Positions 45,197 through 54,495 are shown, counted from the first letter of the stretch. The stretch: DNA of 64,000 nt from Bacteroidota bacterium (GCA_028875875.1 JAGWUV010000001.1:1-64000); one strand, 5' to 3'. The notes: generated from the sequence alone by a model not told the origin. A program made the numbers and translations.

Positions 45197-45376
45197 ATGA
45201 AAACTTATCAATCACACTCAAAACTCGAAGAGGTAAAAAAATCCAGTCAAACCAAGAATCAGAAAAAGCAAAAAGGAATCATTGATAAAAAGCAAGGCAG
45301 GTGTTGTTTACAGCAGAGCCAAATGCAAAAGGCAGGAGCAGAGGAATATCAGTATGTCTCAGTATTGGATGTTTAA
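45197..45376 (+). CDS. Possible small Lys/Gln-rich protein
   Basis: A 59-codon frame starting MKTYQSHSKLEEVKKSSQTK and ending VSVLDV. It is rich in Lys, Gln and Ser, with no signal peptide, helix or motif that I recognise. Support comes from position: it is divergent from polA, uses its own ATG preceded by GAGGAATT, and is followed after 17 bp by an intrinsic terminator. It could be a spurious frame in a leader or small-RNA region. Confidence 0.35.
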   Translation: MKTYQSHSKLEEVKKSSQTKNQKKQKGIIDKKQGRCCLQQSQMQKAGAEEYQYVSVLDV

Positions 45377-45393
45377 TAATGGAAGTTTGATGA

Positions 45394-45423
45394 AAAAAGG
45401 CCCGCTATTTAGCAGGCCTTTTT
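45394..45423. terminator. Bidirectional terminator before amidohydrolase-like gene
   Basis: Thirteen-position stem with one mismatch (45394-45406 and 45411-45423), loop ATTT, flanking A- and T-runs; it ends the minus-strand pair 45431-49829 and could end a plus-strand transcript from 45197. Confidence 0.85.
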
Positions 45424-45430
45424 GATGCTG

Positions 45431-46744
45431 TTATCTGATGTTGTATTTGTATTTATAGCGTTCATACAATTGCTTTTGCTTATTGTCTAAACTTACTTCT
45501 CTGCCTTGTATAAATGCATGTTCAACATTACTGGTTCGCATATCTAAAATATCACCGTCAGTAATAACGATATTGGCATCTTTACCCGCTTCAATACTAC
45601 CGGTTTTATCGGCTATGCCTAATATCCTGGCACTGTTCAATGTAATGGCTTGTAAAGCTTGCTCTTTTGTTAAACCATACGTGGCTGCAGTACCGGCGTT
45701 GAATGAAAGGTTGCGGTAGCGACTTTCATCATGCGTATCATTTAAAGCAAAGAGCACACCGGCTTTTTCGAGTGTAGCCGGTGTTTTAAAAGGCTGATCA
45801 ACATCATCATCTTCTGTGGCAGGCAAAGCATGTTCCTGGTTAAGGATAACAGAGATGTTGTTTTGTTTTAAAAGATCAGCGATCTGAAAACTTTCACTGG
45901 CACCAATAATGCATGCGTTGAAACCAAATTCTTTCACAAGGTCTATTGTGGCCAGCATTTGTTTTACCTGGTCTGCATGAATAAAAAGTGTTTGAGATTT
46001 ATTGAATAGCCCTTTTACAGCCTCGAATTTTAAATTGGTTTCTTTATGGCTGCTTTCTTGTAAATAGGCTTTCGCCTGACGGAAGAAGGATTTTATTTCC
46101 TGGAGTTTATCCAATGCTGCTTTATTAGGATCTGCAGGTGCAGTTTCTCCACGCATAAAGAAACCTCTTCTTCCGGTACGCTGAATAAAGCTTGGCATGG
46201 TAAGATGAACACCATTATCCATTTTGTAAGCTGCATCTTCCCAATTCCATGCATCTAACTGAACAACGGATGAAGTACCACTGATGATGCCTCCTTCCGG
46301 TGTTATACTTGCCAGTAATATTCCATTGGCTCTTAATGTACCAATGATCTTTGAATCTGTATTATAAGCGGCAATAGAACGAACACTTGGATTATAGTCC
46401 CCCAGTTCTAGATAATCATTACTTCCTCTCACGCCATTGGCAATCTCTTTGAGGCCAAGGTCTGTGGAAGGCAATATAAGACCAGGATATACTTGTTTGC
46501 CATTGGCATTTATCACTTTTACATCTCCAGAAGGAACAGTGATGTCGTTGGCCACACGAATAATTTTACCATTGTCTATTTCAATAGTGGCATTCTCTTT
46601 TACTTCGCCGTTGCCAATATGAACGGTTCCGTTGGTAATAAAGATTTTTTCCCTGTATTCTTTTGCCGGGTACACTGTTTCCTGTGCCTGAGAATAGCTG
46701 ATGAATAAAAGGAGTGCTGATATAGTGCAGAATATATTCTTCAT
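45431..46744 (-). CDS. Exported amidohydrolase-like protein without HxH metal site
   Basis: 437 residues with a signal peptide (MKNIFCTISALLLFISYSQAQ). The fold is amidohydrolase-like: ITNGTVHIGNGEVKENATIEI at the start and ALQAITLNSARILGIADKTG, SIEAGKDANIVITDGDILD at the end. But the strand that should carry HxH reads YPGLILPSTDLGLKEI and no catalytic Asp motif is evident, so metal-dependent hydrolysis is unlikely. It is 13 bp downstream of the 1023-residue amidohydrolase gene and may be a regulatory or structural partner. Confidence 0.88.
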   Translation of the reverse strand: MKNIFCTISALLLFISYSQAQETVYPAKEYREKIFITNGTVHIGNGEVKENATIEIDNGKIIRVANDITVPSGDVKVINANGKQVYPGLILPSTDLGLKEIANGVRGSNDYLELGDYNPSVRSIAAYNTDSKIIGTLRANGILLASITPEGGIISGTSSVVQLDAWNWEDAAYKMDNGVHLTMPSFIQRTGRRGFFMRGETAPADPNKAALDKLQEIKSFFRQAKAYLQESSHKETNLKFEAVKGLFNKSQTLFIHADQVKQMLATIDLVKEFGFNACIIGASESFQIADLLKQNNISVILNQEHALPATEDDDVDQPFKTPATLEKAGVLFALNDTHDESRYRNLSFNAGTAATYGLTKEQALQAITLNSARILGIADKTGSIEAGKDANIVITDGDILDMRTSNVEHAFIQGREVSLDNKQKQLYERYKYKYNIR

Positions 46745-46757
46745 AATGCATTAATAT

Positions 46758-49700
46758 TTATTTGTTAATTGTATCATCTTCCTGAACATCTATAGTGATC
46801 AGTCCATCGTGATGAGAATGATCGCCACAGCTTAAGATCACTTGCCAGCTTGGTTCAGCGGCTCTTACGGGGGCACCGCTTCTTTTCTCTCCAATCATTT
46901 TTTGTATCAGACGATTTCTTTCTGCAGCAATTTTATTTCTCATCTGCAAATCTCTTGTGCGGTCAAAATAAATAGTACCATCTACAATGGTTTGTTCTGC
47001 TTCCGCGTAAATACTTAAAGGATGCGCACTCCAAATAACAACATCAGCATCTTTACCTACTTTAATGCTACCTACTTTATCCGCTACATGCAATGCTTTG
47101 GCAGGATTAAGTGTTACCATTTTCAATGCTTCTTCTTCTGTAACACCGCCGTATTTAATGGTTTTAGCAGCTTCCTGGTTTAAGCGGCGGGCCATTTCTG
47201 CATCATCGGAATTGATACATACATTTAAACCCATTTTCTGCATGATTGCTGCATTATAAGCAATGGCATCCTGTACTTCCATTTTGTAAGCCCACCAATC
47301 TGAAAAAGTAGAAGCGTTTGCTCCATGTGCCTTCATTTTATCCGCTACTTTATAGCCTTCCAGAATATGTGTGAATGTGTTGAAACGGAAACCAAATTTT
47401 TCTGCGATCCTCATTGCTGAAGTGATCTCACTTTGTACATATGAGTGACAGGTAATAAAACGTTTCTTGTTCATGATCTCAACAAGTGCATCGAGTTCAA
47501 GATCTCTTCTTGTGTGAACAGGATCAGCTTTCATAGCGGCTTCATAATCTTTTGCTCTTGTAAAGGCATCATTTAAAACTTGTTCAACACCCATTCTTGT
47601 ATCGGGGAAGCGATTATTATTGGGAGAAGTTGTACGTTTAACATTTTCTCCTAAAGCAAATTTGATGAAAGGATCAGCGCCTTTGAATTTCAATCCTTCA
47701 TCATCCATTCCCCATCTTAATTTGATCAACTGTGTTTGTCCGCCGATGGTATTAGCTGATCCATGTAAGATGTGTGATGATGTAACGCCTCCGCTGAGTT
47801 GCCTGTAAATATTGATATCTTCAGGATTGAGGTTATCACCTATTCTTACTTCAGAAGTTACGGACTGTGCTCCCTCATTGATGGAAGCAGCAGCGATGTG
47901 TGAATGTTCATCGATGATACCGGGTGTTACGTGTTTTCCGGTTCCATCAATGATAGTGGCTCCTGTTTCTGAAAGATCCTTTCCAACTTTAGCAATCTTT
48001 CCATTCTTTAATAATACATCTGTGTTTTGTAAAATGCCATCTTTCTCATTGGTCCATACGGTAGCGTTTTTTATGAGGATGGTTTGTTGTTTGGGCATTT
48101 CTTCAAAGCCATAACCATCGAAAGGATACGTAACTTTTGCTAAGGGTTTTGAAACAGATGATTTACGGTGTGAGGTTTCAGACATATTATTTGCAGCCTT
48201 ATTCAATGAAGCAGTCCAAGTAAACTTATTACCTGCTGTATCTACACCATTACCTGTCCATCCCCCATCAGTTACAAAACCACTCAACATAAATTGTGGC
48301 TGTGTTGAATTTGTACGATATCCAGCTGCTGCGGGTATTGCAGCAACTCCTCTTTTTTGAGGTGTAGTGGAAAAATTGATTTTTACAGTTTGTCCATCAT
48401 AGGTGAATTTGGTGGCTACTGTGTCTTGTAAGATCACCGATGCGGTAGTATTGTTTTTTACATCTATCTGGTATGAAGAAGTTCCTTTGTTGTTGGTGAT
48501 GTTAAGTGTGTAAACACCTTTGATATTGTTCCAGGCACTTTCATTGACTTCATACTTATTGCCCTGTATCCAGTTTTCAAGAATGGTAGAAGATTCTTTG
48601 AATACGGGTCCTGTTGTAATGATGAAGTTTGCAAGTTTACCATTTTCAATGCTCCCTACTTCATCATATACATTCAATATTGTTGCTGGTGTTTTGGTCA
48701 ATGCTTCCAGTGCTTTATTTTCTGATAATCCCAAGTCGATTGCTTTTCTAAGATTACTCATGAATTGCTTTGTATCCTTTAAATCAGCTGTGGTTAAGCA
48801 AAAAGGAATATTCGCTTTTTCAAAGACTGCAGGATTGGTTGGTGCCAGTTCCCAGTGCTTCATATCTGCCAATGAAACGAACCTGGCATCATTAGGATCT
48901 TCTACATCCATCGCCTGGGGATAATTAAGCGGAAGTATATAAGTGGCTTTAGTTGCTGCAATATCATCTATTCGTTGGTACTCATTACCACCACCTTTGA
49001 TAATGTATTGAACACTAAATTCGTCACCGATCCTGTCGGCCCTAAGATCATTCCATTTATCATCTGCTTCAAAGATCTGTGGTAATGAAAGATTATCATT
49101 CCATGCTTCGAGGGAAAGATTGGTTCCTTCGGTAGCTGGTTTGTTTTTATACCATTTTGCATCGAGAAAAGTTTGGCGTAACAATGCGATGCAACCCATC
49201 ATACTGCTTGGGTAGCTTTGAGTAGATGTTCCCTTGTTTAAGGAGTAATGGGCAGTGGCCTTTTCTTTGATAATAACCAAATTATCTTTGGTTGCTGCAA
49301 GGGTAACAACTGTTCCTGTACCTCTTGCAATTCCATCTTTTACATGTGTTAGTACAGTTCCAAAACCTGCCTCCCGAAAGGGTTTTGCTTTAGTATCATC
49401 TATTGAAAAAAGTTTAAATGCGTCCGTTTCGGGTTTTATGGCCTGGTTCCAGTTATAAGCGCCTTTAGTATTAGAAAGAAATTGTGTGGGAGCATTGTAA
49501 TTAAAACCGCCTGCTTGTCTTTGCGGAGTAATTACTCCATAATCACTGTAAGCATCTATGAAGGAAGGATAGATGAATTTGTTCTTACAATTAATAATTA
49601 CCGCATCTTTCGGAATTATTACAGTAGTGCCAACAGCAACAATTTTTCCTTCTTTAATCAGTAAAGTTGCATGTTCTAAAGTTGTTGTAACATCCTGAAC

Positions 49701-49829
49701 AATGGTTGCATCAGTGAAAGCATAGGTTCCATTTCGTTTATCTGCTACACCATTAACTGGAAATGTTTCCTGGGCCCTTGAAACAGCAAATGCCAGTAGC
49801 CCTGCAAAAAGGAGCTTTAATTTTCTCAT
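46758..49829 (-). CDS. Exported double-domain amidohydrolase, N-half degenerate
   Basis: 1023 residues with a signal peptide (MRKLKLLFAGLLAFAVSRAQ). Residues about 25-425 form an amidohydrolase-like half whose first strand reads FIYPSFIDAYSDYG, lacking HxH. A linker/beta segment follows (about 430-580). Residues about 595-985 form a second half with the full set: PGIIDEHSHIAAAS, FITCHSYVQSE, NTFTHILEGYK and VCINSDDAEMARR. So one active site, in the C-half, is expected. Substrate unknown; cyclic amide or peptide hydrolysis is typical. Co-operonic with the smaller degenerate homologue downstream. Confidence 0.9.
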   Translation of the reverse strand: MRKLKLLFAGLLAFAVSRAQETFPVNGVADKRNGTYAFTDATIVQDVTTTLEHATLLIKEGKIVAVGTTVIIPKDAVIINCKNKFIYPSFIDAYSDYGVITPQRQAGGFNYNAPTQFLSNTKGAYNWNQAIKPETDAFKLFSIDDTKAKPFREAGFGTVLTHVKDGIARGTGTVVTLAATKDNLVIIKEKATAHYSLNKGTSTQSYPSSMMGCIALLRQTFLDAKWYKNKPATEGTNLSLEAWNDNLSLPQIFEADDKWNDLRADRIGDEFSVQYIIKGGGNEYQRIDDIAATKATYILPLNYPQAMDVEDPNDARFVSLADMKHWELAPTNPAVFEKANIPFCLTTADLKDTKQFMSNLRKAIDLGLSENKALEALTKTPATILNVYDEVGSIENGKLANFIITTGPVFKESSTILENWIQGNKYEVNESAWNNIKGVYTLNITNNKGTSSYQIDVKNNTTASVILQDTVATKFTYDGQTVKINFSTTPQKRGVAAIPAAAGYRTNSTQPQFMLSGFVTDGGWTGNGVDTAGNKFTWTASLNKAANNMSETSHRKSSVSKPLAKVTYPFDGYGFEEMPKQQTILIKNATVWTNEKDGILQNTDVLLKNGKIAKVGKDLSETGATIIDGTGKHVTPGIIDEHSHIAAASINEGAQSVTSEVRIGDNLNPEDINIYRQLSGGVTSSHILHGSANTIGGQTQLIKLRWGMDDEGLKFKGADPFIKFALGENVKRTTSPNNNRFPDTRMGVEQVLNDAFTRAKDYEAAMKADPVHTRRDLELDALVEIMNKKRFITCHSYVQSEITSAMRIAEKFGFRFNTFTHILEGYKVADKMKAHGANASTFSDWWAYKMEVQDAIAYNAAIMQKMGLNVCINSDDAEMARRLNQEAAKTIKYGGVTEEEALKMVTLNPAKALHVADKVGSIKVGKDADVVIWSAHPLSIYAEAEQTIVDGTIYFDRTRDLQMRNKIAAERNRLIQKMIGEKRSGAPVRAAEPSWQVILSCGDHSHHDGLITIDVQEDDTINK

Positions 49830-49972
49830 AGTGTGTGTTTGGTTAAGTATAGTTTAGGCCTCTTAAAGCTACAGAAATGATACTTTGTAGAAAACCGTTC
49901 ATCCTTTTTTCGGTCAATTTGTTTTTTTGTGGGGTTAACAGGGAAAGCAATTACATTTACATGTAAGTACAA

Positions 49973-50539
49973 ATGTTTATGCAAGTACCAAATGCTGAAA
50001 ACTGGATTAACGAATATGGCGATATGTTATACCGGTTTGCGCTACAAAGAGTAAGCAATACTGATGCTGCTAAAGATCTTGTGCAGGAAACATTTCTTGC
50101 TGCCTGGCGCAACAAAGAATCTTTTAAAGGGGAAGCTTCTGAAAAGAACTGGCTCTTTGCCATTTTAAAAAATAAGATCATTGACCATTACAGGAAAGCA
50201 GTGAACAGGTTAACGGATAATATTAGCGAAAGTGGAGAAAATGAGGATGCTTTCTATTTCGATGAAGAGGGCCATTGGACGAGCGAGGCTTTTCCGAGGG
50301 ATTGGGCTATTGAACCTTCAGGAAAAATTGAAGCGAAAGAATTTTATTCGGTATTGGAAAAATGTAAGGGTAAACTGAAAGAAATACAAAATATGGTTTT
50401 TTCCATGAAGTATATGGATGAAATGGAAAGCGAAGAAATTTGTAAGACTTTAAACATTACTGCGTCAAACTATTGGGTGTTATTACACCGGGCTAAAGTT
50501 CAACTGAGAGCCTGCCTGGAAAAAAACTGGTTTGCATAA
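49973..50539 (+). CDS. ECF-type RNA polymerase sigma factor
   Basis: 188 residues. Region 2 (about 10-75) has DMLYRFALQRVSNTDAAKDLVQETFLAAWRN and NWLFAILKNKIIDHYRK; region 4 (about 125-185) has LEKCKGKLKEIQNMVFSMKYMDEMESEEICKTLNI and a recognition helix around SNYWVLLHRAK. A long acidic linker joins them. It is followed after 14 bp by a small zinc-finger-like gene that is probably its anti-sigma. The regulon is unknown; the AT-rich upstream region shows no clear autoregulatory promoter. Confidence 0.95.
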   Translation: MFMQVPNAENWINEYGDMLYRFALQRVSNTDAAKDLVQETFLAAWRNKESFKGEASEKNWLFAILKNKIIDHYRKAVNRLTDNISESGENEDAFYFDEEGHWTSEAFPRDWAIEPSGKIEAKEFYSVLEKCKGKLKEIQNMVFSMKYMDEMESEEICKTLNITASNYWVLLHRAKVQLRACLEKNWFA

Positions 50540-50553
50540 TAAAAAACAAGATT

Positions 50554-50793
50554 ATGGGATGGATGATCACCTGCAAACAAGCAACTGATTATATATCAAG
50601 AAAAGAAGAGGGAAAACTTTCTTTATTGAAAAGAGTTCAACTTTGGCAACACCTTGCTATCTGCAATATCTGTAAATTATTTATGAAGCAGAATACTGTA
50701 ATAACAAAGCATGTACATATTCTTGATAAAGAAACCAACGCTTCATTGACAGCGGAGGAAAAGAAGGCGATGGCCCAAAAGATTGTTGAATAG
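50554..50793 (+). CDS. Small zinc-finger anti-sigma candidate
   Basis: 79 residues. Residues 7-40 have CKQATDYISRKEEGKLS and WQHLAICNICKLF, matching the H-x3-C-x2-C zinc anti-sigma pattern with an upstream Cys. Unlike membrane anti-sigmas it has no transmembrane helix, so it would act in the cytoplasm. Position directly behind the ECF sigma gene supports the role. Confidence 0.82.
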   Translation: MGWMITCKQATDYISRKEEGKLSLLKRVQLWQHLAICNICKLFMKQNTVITKHVHILDKETNASLTAEEKKAMAQKIVE

Positions 50794-50813
50794 AATGAAT
50801 AAAATAATTAATA

Positions 50814-51830
50814 TTACAATTTGCCTTCATCAACATCTTTTATGAAGGAGATTACGCCGGGATAAAAATGTTGCTGGTCGTCCCACATAGCCAAATGGCT
50901 TCCGTTGGGGCAGAAGAGATATTTCCCTTTTTTAAATTGTGTGCTCATCCACTTCATGTAATCAGGGTCCATCGTGTCAAACTTTGCACCTACTGTTAAA
51001 GTAGGAACAGAGATCTCCCCTAATCTTTTTGATACATCCCAGTTGGCCAACCTTCCTGCGATACCAAATTCTGAAGGGCCTTGCATCATGGTATAAATTT
51101 CTTCATTGGCATGTTTGAAGCAGCGGTTTATTGGTTCTGGCCATTCCTGCAGTCTGCAAATATGTTCATGGTAAAAATAGGGTATGAGCAGCTCCATGTA
51201 TTTTGGATTCTTATAATCTCCTTTGGCTTCAAGCATTTTAATGGAATCCAGTATAGCTTTTGGCATTTGCTGAGAAAGAATATCATTTGCATATTTTCCG
51301 TAGGCAGGGCAACTAGCCATCATATTACAAATGATCAAGCCTTTCAAATTTTGCTGGTATTTCAAAGCATATTCCATGGCCAAAATACCTCCCCATGAAT
51401 TGCCAAGCAGATAGAAGTTATCTTTTGTTAAGTTTAGCGCTTTTCTTACTTGTTCCACTTCCTCAACAAAGCGATCTGTTGTCCATAGGCTCGAATCTTT
51501 GGGCTGGTCACTATAATATGAACCTAATTGGTCATATTCTATCATTTCAAAGCCTTCTTTTGGGAAAAAGCTTTCAAAACATTCCATGTATTCATGGGTC
51601 ATGGCCGGTCCGCCATGAAGTAATAAAACTTTGATCCGTGGATTATTGCCAATTCTTTTTGTCCATACTTTGAAACTTCCAACAGATGTTTGGATGGGAA
51701 TCATTTTAATTCCTGCGGTTTGAACGCCGCTATCAGCCGGGGCAAAATAGTTAGCCACACTTACCGTTTGTTGGGGCTGGTGACAAGACAGGCTTATGGT
51801 AATGACAAAAAGAAGCAGCAATAGTCTCAT
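50814..51830 (-). CDS. Lipoprotein alpha/beta hydrolase, proline-iminopeptidase type
   Basis: 338 residues. Lipoprotein signal with ISLSC (Cys 16). Catalytic features: oxyanion HGGPAMTHEYME, the nucleophile elbow LLGNSWGGILAMEYA (Ser), GAKFDTMDPDYMK (Asp) and CPNGSHLAMWDD (His). The HGGP-DxLGSYYS layout is that of proline iminopeptidase-family hydrolases (S33), which release N-terminal proline or related residues. Located at the cell envelope. Single gene. Confidence 0.93.
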   Translation of the reverse strand: MRLLLLLFVITISLSCHQPQQTVSVANYFAPADSGVQTAGIKMIPIQTSVGSFKVWTKRIGNNPRIKVLLLHGGPAMTHEYMECFESFFPKEGFEMIEYDQLGSYYSDQPKDSSLWTTDRFVEEVEQVRKALNLTKDNFYLLGNSWGGILAMEYALKYQQNLKGLIICNMMASCPAYGKYANDILSQQMPKAILDSIKMLEAKGDYKNPKYMELLIPYFYHEHICRLQEWPEPINRCFKHANEEIYTMMQGPSEFGIAGRLANWDVSKRLGEISVPTLTVGAKFDTMDPDYMKWMSTQFKKGKYLFCPNGSHLAMWDDQQHFYPGVISFIKDVDEGKL

Positions 51831-51851
51831 ATATAAAATATTTAAATTGTA

Positions 51852-53720
51852 TTATCTTCCCATGTAAACCATTAAGATCTGAACATCACTCGGATTTACA
51901 CCACTAATCCTGCTGGCTTGCCCGAGAGTTCTTGGTTTTATCTTTTTGAACTTTTGTAAAGCTTCATTTGATAATGCCGCCACTCGGTCGTAATCAAAAG
52001 TTTCCGGGATCAGCAGCGATTCCATTTGATTCATCCTTTGTGCGATATCTTTTTCCTTTTCAATGTATCTCTCATATTTTATCTGAACCTCCGCTTGCTC
52101 AATAGCCTCGGCAGATAAACCCTCGAGAGCCTTGGCTAAAGTGCTGCAATGTTGCATCAGGTCGTTCAGCGACACATTAGGCCTTAATACAACTTTCGAT
52201 GCTTTTTGTTTTTCCCCAAGCAAAGAAGATTGAATTTTTTCGAAATAAGGATTGATATCAGCCGGTTCCAGGAATAATTCGTTTAAAACTGATTTTACTT
52301 TTGCTGTCTGATTTTTCTTCGTGTTCACAGCATCCATCCTTTCTTGAGATGCAAGACCTAAGTTGTAACTCAATTCGGTTAGACGCAGGTCGGCATTATC
52401 CTGACGAAGTAGTGTTCTGAATTCGGCCCTACTGGTAAACATCCTGTATGGCTCTTCTGTTCCCTTACTGATAAGATCATCGATCAGTACACCAATATAG
52501 GCGTCGCTTCTGGAAAGTGTAACGGGCTCTTTGCCAAAAGCTTTTTGATGGGCGTTGATACCGGCCATCAAACCTTGGCAAGCTGCTTCTTCATAACCTG
52601 TGGTTCCATTTACCTGCCCTGCAAAAAAAAGATGCTCCACCAATTTTGTTTCGAGAGAATATTTTAATTGTGTAGGAGGGAAGTAATCATATTCAATGGC
52701 ATAACCCGGTCTGAAGATGCGGCAGTTTTCAAAACCTGGTACGGTTCTCAAAGCCTTAACCTGTACATCTTCTGGAAGAGACGTTGAAAATCCATTTACA
52801 TAAATTTCAACGGTATTCCATCCTTCGGGTTCTACAAATAATTGATGGCGGTCTCGATCAGCAAAACGGTTGATCTTATCTTCAATACTGGGGCAATACC
52901 TCGGGCCAACACCTTCGATCCTTCCCTGGAACATAGGACTTCTGTCGAACCCCGTTTTTAAAATTTCATGAACTTCGAAATTGGTATATGTAATGAAGCA
53001 GCTTCTTTGTTTTGATGGATTAAGTTTCGCGATATCGAGGTAAGAAAATCCAACGATTTCTTCATCACCTTTTTGCTCCTCCATTTTTGAATAATCAAGG
53101 CTACGACCATCTACACGGGGTGGTGTTCCTGTTTTTAGCCGATCGCTTTCAAAACCATATTCAATCAATTGTTCTGTAATTCCAGTAGCCGCTTTTTCGG
53201 CTACACGCCCTCCTCCAAACTGTTTTTCACCAATATGAATAACACCGTTTAAAAAGGTACCACTGGTAACTACAACAGATTTTGCTTTAATCTCGTGTCC
53301 AAGGCCGGTAACCACACCGCAAGCCTTTCCGTTTTTAATGATGATGCTTTTTACCATGTCCTGGTAAAAATCTACATTGGGTGTGTTCTCCAGCATTTCT
53401 CTCCAGGTAGCAGCAAAGAGCATACGATCGCTTTGGGCACGAGGGCTCCACATAGCAGGACCCTTACTCCTGTTTAACATTCTGAACTGGATCATACTTT
53501 TATCGGTAACAACACCGCTATAACCACCCAGAGCATCTATTTCTCTAACAATTTGCCCTTTGGCAATACCACCCATGGCCGGGTTACAACTCATTTGGGC
53601 AATGGTTTGCATATTCATGGTAACCAATAAGGTTTTGCTACCCAGATTAGCAGCTGCGGCAGCAGCCTCGCAGCCGGCATGGCCAGCGCCAACAACAATT
53701 ACATCGTATTCAGGAAACAT
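51852..53720 (-). CDS. mnmG: tRNA uridine-5-carboxymethylaminomethyl modification enzyme
   Basis: 622 residues. N-terminal FAD site VIVVGAGHAGCEAAAAAANLG, then MSCNPAMGGIAKGQIVREID and FRMLNRSKGPAMWSPRAQ, and the insertion with DRHQLFVEPEG. With MnmE it makes the cmnm5U wobble modification of tRNA. The C-terminal segment (LGQASRISGVNPSDVQILM) is complete. A TATTTTTG promoter element precedes the gene. mnmG (gidA) lies near the origin in many bacteria, in line with the parS sites 75 bp and 760 bp upstream. Confidence 0.98.
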   Translation of the reverse strand: MFPEYDVIVVGAGHAGCEAAAAAANLGSKTLLVTMNMQTIAQMSCNPAMGGIAKGQIVREIDALGGYSGVVTDKSMIQFRMLNRSKGPAMWSPRAQSDRMLFAATWREMLENTPNVDFYQDMVKSIIIKNGKACGVVTGLGHEIKAKSVVVTSGTFLNGVIHIGEKQFGGGRVAEKAATGITEQLIEYGFESDRLKTGTPPRVDGRSLDYSKMEEQKGDEEIVGFSYLDIAKLNPSKQRSCFITYTNFEVHEILKTGFDRSPMFQGRIEGVGPRYCPSIEDKINRFADRDRHQLFVEPEGWNTVEIYVNGFSTSLPEDVQVKALRTVPGFENCRIFRPGYAIEYDYFPPTQLKYSLETKLVEHLFFAGQVNGTTGYEEAACQGLMAGINAHQKAFGKEPVTLSRSDAYIGVLIDDLISKGTEEPYRMFTSRAEFRTLLRQDNADLRLTELSYNLGLASQERMDAVNTKKNQTAKVKSVLNELFLEPADINPYFEKIQSSLLGEKQKASKVVLRPNVSLNDLMQHCSTLAKALEGLSAEAIEQAEVQIKYERYIEKEKDIAQRMNQMESLLIPETFDYDRVAALSNEALQKFKKIKPRTLGQASRISGVNPSDVQILMVYMGR

Positions 53721-53736
53721 AATAAAGATTAGGCTG

Positions 53737-53764
53737 CAAAAATAAGAATGGCTCGCCTAAGCAA
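53737..53764 (-). promoter_or_regulatory. Promoter of mnmG
   Basis: On the minus strand TTG (53764-53762) is followed after 17 nt by TATTTTTG (53744-53737), matching the TTG/TAnnTTTG consensus used in Flavobacteriia. The ATG is at 53720. Confidence 0.6.
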
Positions 53765-53792
53765 TAAGACCAGGCCTTCTTAGAAGCGGAAA

Positions 53793-53808
53793 AGTTTCAC
53801 GTGAAACA
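53793..53808. promoter_or_regulatory. parS-like ParB-binding site, right of mnmG
   Basis: AGTTTCACGTGAAACA differs from the 16-bp parS consensus TGTTTCACGTGAAACA at one position. It immediately follows the stop codon of the CAP-domain gene. Confidence 0.85.
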
Positions 53809-54495
53809 TTAGTATTTAGCAAAATCTTGTACTGTAAATAAACTACCATCAGAAAGAAAGGAAGTGCCAATGCCAATTTTTGTATAGGAAGGGTTTAGCA
53901 GGTTTTTTCTATGTCCGAGAGAAGGAATATCAAGATCGAGGTACAATAAGATGAGTGATAAAACAACCGCGTGATTGCCTACGCTAATGTTTTCAGCGGC
54001 TGCGCCAATCCCTGCTTTATTCATTCTGTCTGCAAAACTATCCCCATTGCTAGACGTGTGACTCGGTGAAATGTTATGTTCGCTTATGTCTGTAGCATGT
54101 GCCTGAGCTGTATGTATCAACCTGCCGTCAAGCGTTAGCAGGGGAAGGGGTTGCATTTTAAAAAGTGTTCTTTTAAGCGATAAAGCATAACCGCCTTTGG
54201 ATAGAATGGGGTAGGCCCTTAGATAGGGAGTGATAACATTTGCCCAAAAACTTTGAGGATTTTGTCTGCTATAATTTATCCAATACAACCATTCTTTACC
54301 ATCTTTTGAGAGTTGTGCGTAGAGTCTGTGGTTCTGTTTATCCCAGTTTTCGATACGCTCATCTTTAGGAATAGATAGAAGCACTTCTTTCTTTTCCAGC
54401 CAAACCTGGTTCATTGCTTGCGAAAAAGCCAAAAAGGGTAAAGCAATTAATACAAAAAGGAGGATAGTGGATTTCCGTTGTTTCACGTGAAACAT
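53809..54495 (-). CDS. Exported CAP-domain (SCP/PR1-like) protein
   Basis: 228 residues with a basic, then hydrophobic N-terminus (KQRKSTILLFVLIALPFLAFSQ) typical of a signal peptide. The CAP domain (about 75-225) includes LLTLDGRLIHTAQAHATDIS, ADRMNKAGIGAAAENISVG and LDIPSLGHRKNLLNPSYTKIGIG, with the paired His residues expected of the fold. Role unknown; CAP proteins bind lipids or peptides or act as proteases. Its ATG and first six codons lie within a perfect parS site, and a second parS-like site follows the stop. Confidence 0.88.
   Translation of the reverse strand: MFHVKQRKSTILLFVLIALPFLAFSQAMNQVWLEKKEVLLSIPKDERIENWDKQNHRLYAQLSKDGKEWLYWINYSRQNPQSFWANVITPYLRAYPILSKGGYALSLKRTLFKMQPLPLLTLDGRLIHTAQAHATDISEHNISPSHTSSNGDSFADRMNKAGIGAAAENISVGNHAVVLSLILLYLDLDIPSLGHRKNLLNPSYTKIGIGTSFLSDGSLFTVQDFAKY
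54479..54494. promoter_or_regulatory. Perfect parS ParB-binding site at the start of the CAP gene
   Basis: The 16-bp palindrome TGTTTCACGTGAAACA is identical to the widely conserved parS consensus. It overlaps codons 1-6 (MFHVKQ) of the CAP-domain gene. parS sites cluster close to the chromosomal origin in most bacteria. Confidence 0.93.
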
